This document shows, in pieces, positions 57,176-64,000 of a DNA stretch of 64,000 nucleotides. The translations under genes were made by a program, and so were the position numbers. Within the stretch, counting starts at the first letter, position 1, and every line of letters begins with the position of its first letter. The notes beneath the pieces were generated by a model that was given only the letters and a program-made list of their open reading frames with translations, ran no database searches and had not been told where the DNA came from. This DNA is from Hyaloscypha bicolor E (taxonomy: Eukaryota > Ascomycota > Leotiomycetes > Helotiales > Hyaloscyphaceae): assembly GCF_002865645.1 (NCBI RefSeq), contig NW_020194555.1:806001-870000 (forward strand), given 5' to 3'.

Positions 57176-59371
57176 TCAGGTGCCTTGGAAGTTCCCAAAA
57201 CCCTGGGTCAGATCGAGAGGCCAAGGCCAGTCAAGCAACAGTTCCTGTGGCAATTGGAAAGAAAATTGGGAGTCCAATGACATATCGCCCTGATTGAAAT
57301 CCACTTGCGTGCCAGCGGGCCATTCGATTTGTTCTTGGTGAGTCTCTGCCACCGGAAGGGAAATCTCTTGTTGGCGTTGACTACTCATATACTCATCGAT
57401 TCGAGAGAGCAAGGCTCGCAGACGCTCGCTGGCGCCAGCTTTTCTGGTCAATGAAGCTTCGAGGCTTGCTAGAAGATCCGCCATTGCCAACCTGGCATTA
57501 TATCAGCATGATCATTCGAGGCGTCGACACAATACAACCACTACTCACAAAACTGTCCGAACTCGAAGGTACTCTGACAACGACAACTGCCCTTCGATGA
57601 CGGATCCCAAAATCGAACCAATTCCGGCAAGATGATGCAGAAGAGGCGAGGAAATTGCCTTTAGGAAGAAGATTGGGGCTCTGGCAAAGTCATCAAGGAG
57701 TTCTCGTGCGATGGCGCATTTCTGTTCAACTGTGGCATCTTCTGCTGTAAACAGGACCATGCGTGCTAGCTGATTCCGTCAGGAAATACCCCATGCTGAA
57801 AGAAAGCAGTACTTGCCTGGAGGGTGGCTGCAATGTTCGCCGCTTGGAAACTGTATCTATCCGCCGTCATTTCACCCACAACGCCCCTCGTCTCTTTGAA
57901 TCTCGCTGGCAAGTTCTCGTGCATGAGAATGATTTTGTCAAGAACTACAGATTGGGGAGGAGCACTCCGATGAAACAGATCAGAAGGCGAGAACGGCCCA
58001 ATATTCTGTGGCCGACGACGATGAAATTCATCCATGGCATGCTCTAGGATTCGGTAAAGTTCTGTGGTAAAGTTCCATCCGTGAAGCCAAGAGCCCGTGT
58101 CAGTGATGGCTGGTTTGGAAAAAGCACTGTCTCGTCGGGTCATTGGAGAGCTAGGACCATTCCTGATACCCGTTGGAGAAAACACCTCGTCGTCGAGCTC
58201 GCTGGGATACAGGACCCGAGACTGTGATTCTCGACAGCGAATCACGCCGCCCCAGACGATTGACGAATAAACGTCCAAAGTATAGATGGACCAGAACTAA
58301 AGAGTATGAGTAATTAACCTTGCATAGAATCGAGGAACTGACAAGCCTTCTCCGCTCCTCAACTTGGACCATGTCGATATCCCTGGGCCAGTTTTTTTCA
58401 TCATGAAGCCCATCCATCGCCACCAGGGTATGGTATGTACCCAAGTATTGGTGCATCATCTGGATGTTGCCTACTTGTATTCCAACAAGGGCTAACACCG
58501 CGCATGTGCGCATCCAATCGAGGCCTTTCATTTTGCTCCAGTCTGATGGAAGCACGGCAATTGCAGCAGAAGAGAAATCCTCCGCTGCAGGCTCTAGGAG
58601 GTAATCTGGATTCCATTTGGTAGGGTACAGCGCTCCATCTCGTGCTCGGGCAGATGCCAAAGCACATATTGCCATTGTCATGGCAAATTGTGCTTTGTCT
58701 GATAGGTAGTCGCGGGTGCTGATCTTGCGAAGAAGGGTTGGTCTGTGGAACAGTGGGAATCTGACTCAATTAGATATCTTTCGTTACGACACTCGCCTCC
58801 TTAGATGCGAGGGAGACCCATGAGGAAGATGCGCTTGGTAAGTAGGTCTGCACTGCTAACTCGACAAGCGCGCCATCGCAAGTAAAGTGCTCGACACCAC
58901 TCACATTGGATATACGACTTCAAAGTAGACTGTGACAAGGTCTTGAATCTTTGCGAGATTATCAAGAACTAACGCCTGGTGATTTTCACTGAGGTCGATG
59001 GAGAAGTTAATCTTCAGGCTGGATTCTGCGCTCTCGTGGGAAGTGCCATAGGATGGCTGATGTTGGTTGATTTGCGGATTTGTTAGATGTAATAAGAGGT
59101 TTGCATGCTCGCTTGACGGCGACTTATAATCCTCTGCTTGAGGCTTTGCCTTAAGTTTGGCTCCTCTTCTCTTCATGGGCCTATTAAAAGTGCATTCGAC
59201 GCCAAAGTCCGAGCAGTTCCGGCATCGACTGCCATCATCTTGAGTTGGTCTGCACCGTATACTGCGCCTGTGGCAGAAGTCGCAGGCTCGTGAAATACGT
59301 CTTTGTTTTTTCGGTCTGAAAGCTCCCTCAGACATGGGATTGAGGTTGGCTCGACAGTTGCTGGGCTCCAT
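57176..59371 (-). CDS. Zn2Cys6 transcription factor, five exons
   Basis: Proposed exons: 59371-58905, 58760-58343, 58296-57813, 57765-57549 and 57491-57176 (633 aa). Introns are 144, 46, 47 and 57 bases with GT-AG ends. The third could instead use a GC donor six bases upstream, with an alternative acceptor. The DNA-binding domain is at residues 30-60: Cys30, 33, 40, 50, 53 and 60, spaced x2-x6-x9-x2-x6, preceded by a basic RPKKQRR stretch. The middle region (about 150-450) resembles the fungal-specific transcription factor domain, with VYFEVVYPIFPLFHRPTLL, then MTMAICALASAR, and EERRRLFWSIYTLD. Such proteins usually bind CGG triplets as dimers and often regulate neighbouring catabolic genes. 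The nearest genes downstream of its promoter are the anhydrosugar kinase and transporter. Its 3' end is only 55 bases from the start of the 2EXR-like gene. Confidence 0.88.
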
Positions 59372-60249
59372 CGCAGCAGAATCCGCCCTATCGTGGCAAC
59401 GGTGGCATCAAAACCATCGGTTATGAGACTTCATCAGCATGCGCGCATGTGCTCCTAAGTCCACAGACCCTTCGGTCGCTGCATATAGGAAAATATGAGA
59501 TGCGATGGCTTCATTGGGGGTTGTGGATGTCTTCGTCTCGAAGGCGTCGAACGCAAAAAGCGGGGGCTGATGTCAGGGTCGTCGGCGGAGCCAATCATGC
59601 TCGTCCTAGCACGACCCACATGGATACTCCAGTAATTATGCCCCTGACTCGACTATATGATAGGATTTGCTTCTTTGATCTTAGAAAAACAGTTAAAAAG
59701 TGCATCTCCTTCACTACTCTTGAAGAAGTAAATCGATTCATGGTGCAAAACGGTGCTCCTAAGTCGAGCAAGGGGTGGTGAGTGGGTCAAGTTGATAAAA
59801 AGCTTTCTCCGAAGGTCAACGTAAGATGCTGCGCCATTTCTCTGCGTACAGCATCCCTCGATTCACTGACTCTCATTAAGTATTCCAGGACGTCTGGTAT
59901 AATCGAATGTTCTCCTCAACTTGGTCCTAGGGCAGATTATACGAGAATATACTGGGACATTTAGAGGCAGACTAGAGATGTCTTCCGTACAGTGGACAGG
60001 TACAATAGTGTACGCAGAGTAATGACGCAGTCTCTTACACAGGGATTGCTCATGACCATTTAATCTCTGAGTAAGGTGCTTCATTGTCTTACGGAAGCTA
60101 AGCTCTCTGAGATGAGAGTCTCATGTAATTACGCAATCAGAGCAAATAACAAATATGGAGTGAGTATAACCTAAACGCGGGTCTCCACACAAACATAAGA
60201 GCAAAAAGATTAGCAACGCCTTCACTTTCCATCAAACATTTTGCTGCGA
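59372..60249. other. Intergenic: TF promoter and kinase 3' flank
   Basis: 878 bases between two leftward genes. It should contain the promoter of the Zn2Cys6 gene (right of 59371) and the 3' untranslated region of the kinase gene (left of 60250). Open frames here have no supporting features. No RNA gene seen. Confidence 0.5.
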
Positions 60250-61647
60250 CTACCATTTGTTATCAAAAACCTTTCCATCAACATAGTTCAAAAGCTCCTT
60301 CACGGGAGCAAGATGATCCGCACTACCTCCAAACATCATCCCTTTTCTCATAACCTCCCTATAGTTCTTCCCCGGAGAGACTTTACCGAGTACAAATTCA
60401 GCTCGCGTCTCAACTCTTGTGGGGACAGGAATTGATCGGCCAACAATAGCCTCCATACCTTGCCACGCGAAAGTGATGGCCTCCTTTGCCCCCCCAGGAA
60501 TTCCCGCCTCATCAAGCATCATTATTTTCGTCTTTGGGTAGCTCTTTTGAATGAAGGCTGAGATGTTTGGGTTGTAGGCCCCTCCACCACACATGAAGAT
60601 CTCGTCGATGTCCTGAGAAGGTGCGTACTTCTTGTAGTGTTCAACGATTGCTTGTGCAGTCACTCTGGTGATGCTTGCCACAACGTCATCGGGGCTCAGT
60701 CCTCTTTCTTCTGCCCTCTTGATAAACTCGAATGCAAGAGTGTCTCGAAAGACTTCACGGCCTGTAGTTTTTGGAGGTTCCAATTTGAAGTATTTGTGTG
60801 CCAAGAAGCCATCGACAAGCTCCTGATCAACACGACCTCTCTTGCCCATAGCCCCGTCTTTGTCATACTCTTGCTCCCCATTTGTGTAGTGACGAACAAC
60901 AGCGTCGATAAAAACATTACCGGGCCCAGTATCGAAATCGAAGCATTCGTCAACACCACCCTCGCTATCCGGCGGTATGAAGCAGACATTTGCAATACCG
61001 CCAATGTTTTGGCAAGCACGCAATTTTGTGGGATGATGGAGAACGAGAGCATCGAAGAAGGCTATGAGAGGAGCACCTTGACGACCAGCTGCTTGATCTG
61101 ATATCCGGAAATCCGTAACAGAGGTGATGCCAGTCCGTGCAGCGAGTATTGAACCTTCTGCCATGGTCAGGGCAGATTTCACTTGACCTTCTTCGGGCAT
61201 GGAAAGGAGCCAAATTGTTTGCCCGTGAGATCCCAATGCGTCAATGTCGGTTAACTGAACACCGTTCTCTTCCGCGAACTGCTTGACAGCAGATGCAAAA
61301 GTCTCCCCCAGCAAAACGTTCACTTCGCTTAGCTCTTCAGGCGTAGTCGTGTTGTGGAGGATCATTTTCATGACTCGCCTTTTGATCGTTTGTTCCAGAG
61401 GAATCTCGCCATACTTGAGAAGCTCGAAATGCATGGGCGAGGTTGGTGTTTCCTGTCGAAATCTGCAAAGAGCACAATCGATACCATCCTGATAATGTTA
61501 AATGTCGCTCAATTTGTGGATATAGAGCATAATTACCATGGAGGTACCACTGTTCAGCCCAAGCACTGTCAAGTCAAGTCCCTGTGATAATGTTGGAATG
61601 CTGCCATTCGTATCACCATTGCTGTCGACGTATGTAGCTGAAGGCAT
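60250..61647 (-). CDS. AnmK/levoglucosan-kinase family 1,6-anhydrosugar kinase
   Basis: Exon 1 is 61647-61537 and exon 2 is 61488-60250, separated by a 48-base intron (GTAATT, TATCAG); 449 aa. Splicing restores the family N-terminal motif [13 protein letters not shown] exactly across the junction, which also fixes the exon boundary. Other family motifs are [39 protein letters not shown] with the putative catalytic Asp223, and MCGGGAYNP. The enzymes open a 1,6-anhydro ring and phosphorylate O6 with ATP. Bacterial AnmK acts on anhydro-N-acetylmuramic acid during wall recycling; the yeast Lipomyces starkeyi member acts on levoglucosan. Fungi lack peptidoglycan, so levoglucosan or scavenged bacterial wall sugar are the plausible substrates. 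Length is nearer to the yeast enzyme (about 440 aa, from memory) than to AnmK (about 370). Met20 of a longer open frame was chosen as start; 61707 is an alternative. Confidence 0.9.
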
Positions 61648-62304
61648 GGTTGATCTGGAAAAATAGCAAGTTTTCGGCGGAGAACTGTCGACATGTACAA
61701 CGAACAACTGCGAAATGAAGGGAATTTAAAATATTTCCTCGTGGCGAGCATGAGTTCAGTCTATAGAAACTCGCTTAGGGCCAATACTTGAGCCGGTCGT
61801 CTACCAGGACTCGGGAGGCTTCCCGAGGAGACACGGACAGAGCTCGGGTTTTGGATACTGGAAATAACAGCGAAAATGAAATAATGAGCCATGTGCAAGT
61901 CGGTAGCGAAGCTTTAATGCCGTTTAAGCTGCGGGGCGCCTTTTCGGAGAAGTTGGCCAGTGGCGATGCTCTCCTGCGCTTAAACGCTTAAACGGTTAAA
62001 AGTCTAAACGTTGGTGCAGACGTTGAGCCGTTTAAGAGGTCAGGCGTTCTGACAACTTGGCGTGCTCATTGCCCGCCCTATTCCCGGATTTCAGTGTGGA
62101 GAAAACCTCAAATCCGGAGAACATGGTTAGGAACGCCTTCAATTCTCGGGGTTCTGGCCTTTTGGGGGCTTTTGTGGGAGGGAATCCTGCAATACTTTAA
62201 GACTATATCTTCCCCTCAACTCTCTCAGCAAACAAGTATCTGCGCCCCACAAATCAAAAGCTGTCAATACCCTGTCTTTCCACTTACTGTCATCAATACT
62301 CACC
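61648..62304. promoter_or_regulatory. Divergent promoter of anhydrosugar kinase and MFS transporter
   Basis: 657 bases separate the two start codons. Visible sites are CTCGGGAGGCTTCCCGAG at 61810-61827 (inverted arms; CGG and CCG spaced by eight bases, a layout bound by many Zn2Cys6 dimers) and five copies of a CTTAAACG-type motif. The copies are GCCGTTTAAGC 61919-61929, GCTTAAACG 61978-61986, GCTTAAACGG 61986-61995, GTCTAAACG 62002-62010 and GCCGTTTAAG 62027-62036. The arrangement suggests shared control of both genes. Confidence 0.6.
61810..61827. promoter_or_regulatory. Candidate Zn2Cys6 binding palindrome (CGG-N8-CCG)
   Basis: Seven-base inverted arms CTCGGGA and TCCCGAG enclose four bases. 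CGG at 61812-61814 and CCG at 61823-61825 form an inverted pair. It lies 163 bases from the kinase start and 478 bases from the transporter start. Confidence 0.5.
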
Positions 62305-64000
62305 ATGGCTTTGGGCACCTTCTGGAAGAAGTTGTGCGTATCTTTGTTAATCAACAAATGAACGAGGTCACGCTAACTTGAAGCTTTGCAGGTCGAAGAC
62401 ACAACTCTCTGTCTTCATACAAACCTTCAGTCTGATTGCCATATTCTTTGAGGGATATGACCAGGGAGTTATGGGAGGCGTATGTTTTACATCCTTTACT
62501 TTGATACATACAAATCACTAACCTGGGCTTTCGTAGGTCAATGCCAGCCCCAATTATGTTGTGGAGGTTGGCATTGGTCTCCCAGATGGAACAGTCACAA
62601 ATACTACCCATCAAGGGGGTATCGTCTCCATTTACTATCTCGGCGCAATCGTGGGCGCCTTCGTTGGTGGCTGGATTGCAGACAGAATTGGCCGTATCAA
62701 TGGTGTCTTCCTAGCGGCAATATTCGCTCTTGCCGGTGGTGCTCTGCAGGCGGCTACTCAATCCTCTGACTTCATCTTGGTTGCTCGAGTGGTCACTGGA
62801 CTTGGTACCGGCGCACTCACTGCGATCGTCCCGGTGTACATTGCAGAAGTCTCCTCAGCAGGTCATCGTGGAGGCTTCCTTGGATACGTGTTCATTGCGA
62901 ACTACCTAGGAATTAGTGTTGCATACTGGCTTGGTAAATTCTCCCCTGGGCAGTGACCGTGGAGGTGTGTCAAGGCTGACTCGTGAAGACTTTGGACTTT
63001 CCTTCGTCGATAATGGAACGTCGGTAGTCAGATGGCGCTTCCTTCTGGCATTTCAATGCTTTCCAGCACTTCTGTTGTTGGCAGGTATTAAATTCCTGCC
63101 GGATTCTCCCCGATACCTGGCTTCTGTCGGGCGATTCGAAGATGCTAAAGAGGTATGCGAGATCTGTTTTGTCTCGAAGATAATGCTGACTGTCTTGCAG
63201 GTCCTCGAGCACATTCGAGGTAGCACCGGGCCCGAAGTCGAGAAGGAGTTCCTTGAGGTAATTATCTATCATCATTCATTTTGCTTTGGAAGATATACTG
63301 ATCTCGACAACCTAGATCTGTGCCGTTGCTGAAGGTACCCAGCCAAGCTCACCCGTACAATTCGTCAAAGTTCTCCTTGGACGTGCGACCAATGGAGCCC
63401 ATCTTGGGAGGCGAGCGTGGCTTTGCCTTTGGCTCCAAATTATGGCATCCTGGACGGGTATCACTGCCGTCACGGCATATTCTCCAGTCCTATTGAAACA
63501 AGCAGGCTACAGCTCTATTAAGCAAGCTGGTCTTGCTGGAGGCCTTAACACTATCGGGATAAGTAAGCCGTCTTGGACTTCTGCTGCACCCGAGCTAATA
63601 AATTGCAGTCGGTACCATCATCAGTGCTCAAATTGTTGACAGAATTGGGCGTAGACGCTGTCTGCTTGGAGGCGCATTTGGTCTCTTCCTCGTCAATCTC
63701 ATCGCAGCTTCGCTCTATGAGGGGTCCGTCCACAACCCTTCAAAGGCATCGTCCTTTGCTCCTGCGGCCGTCACCATGTTGTTCCTTTTCAACCTCATCT
63801 ACGCCGCTACCTGGGGCACCGTCGCGTTTCTGATCCCCACGGAAATATTCCCATCGGAAATGAGAGCACAAGGAAACGGGTTCGGCATAACAGGATGGGC
63901 CATTGGCGTCGGCTGGACAGTCCTAGTCAACCCTATCATGTTCGCTCATCTCAAATCCCGAACGTACTTTCTCTTCGCAGGCCTGAACCTCCTCTGGATT
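62305..64000 (+). CDS. Sugar-porter MFS transporter, 3' end beyond window
   Basis: Exons: 62305-62337, 62384-62479, 62537-62933, 62989-63152, 63201-63257, 63316-63562 and 63609-64000 (open at the edge), 462 aa so far. All introns are 46-58 bases. The first junction has an alternative (donor 62331, acceptor at 62390-62391). Membrane protein of the sugar-transporter family: FEGYDQGVMGG in TM1, GGWIADRIGRINGVF (D-R-x-G-R loop after TM2), PVYIAEVSSAGHRG after TM4, PDSPRYL before the central loop, VDRIGRRRCLLGG after TM8, and PTEIFPSEMRAQGNG after TM10. These motifs mark proton-coupled or facilitative sugar porters of the plasma membrane. Divergent to the anhydrosugar kinase, so an anhydrosugar or related sugar is a reasonable substrate guess, but sequence alone cannot decide this. 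No frameshift or stop is seen. Confidence 0.88.

Noticed and set aside
59449..59781. 110-codon plus-strand open frame in the TF promoter
   Set aside because: Low-complexity, no family signature, ends and restarts immediately at 59782; most likely chance.

Overview
The window looks like nuclear DNA of a filamentous ascomycete (Pezizomycotina). The genes have short GT-AG introns of about 43-145 bases with CTRAY branch sites, and the families present are typical of these fungi: a Zn2Cys6 regulator, a tyrosinase, an SRR1-like protein and a sugar-porter MFS. Long tracts are extremely AT-rich. In them, retrotransposon reading frames survive only as shadows full of TAA/TAG, with C-to-T and G-to-A changes that turn catalytic Asp into Asn and Cys/His into Tyr. 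This is what repeat-induced point mutation (RIP, mostly CpA to TpA) leaves behind. The exact class cannot be fixed by eye; a leotiomycete-like compartmentalised genome is a guess.

Layout. 1-0.7 kb: 5' part of a secreted-protein gene (minus strand). 0.7-42.95 kb: a RIP-degraded retrotransposon graveyard with one intact gene at 2.1-2.8 kb. The nest can be read in order. A plus-strand chromodomain gypsy element is split by a minus-strand copia element (6795-26289, 310-bp LTRs, TSD CTTAT). That copia is itself split by a 13.1-kb minus-strand gypsy-type element (12807-25937, 303-bp LTRs). A second plus-strand gypsy element follows (about 28.5-41.9 kb), interrupted by a second, plus-strand copia that carries a fresh-looking solo LTR (38047-38345, TSD TTTAA). 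42.95-50.8 kb: a gene island with an SRR1-like gene, a MITE with TA target sites, a secreted PAF-acetylhydrolase-like esterase, a seven-exon tyrosinase and a long-hairpin MITE. 50.96-55.7 kb: a second RIP-degraded block. 55.7-64 kb: normal gene space.

The right-hand gene space is the most coherent functionally. It holds a Zn2Cys6 regulator (57176-59371), an AnmK/levoglucosan-kinase-family 1,6-anhydrosugar kinase (60250-61647) and, divergent from it across a 657-base promoter, a sugar-porter MFS transporter (62305 to beyond the edge). The shared promoter contains five copies of a CTTAAACG-type motif and a CGG-N8-CCG palindrome. I infer a small anhydrosugar (levoglucosan or anhydroMurNAc) uptake and phosphorylation module. 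A 2EXR-like gene beside it carries one in-frame TAG that fits RIP leakage from the neighbouring AT-rich block.

All exon boundaries were read by eye from splice signals, reading-frame continuity and remembered family conservation. No searches or alignments were run.
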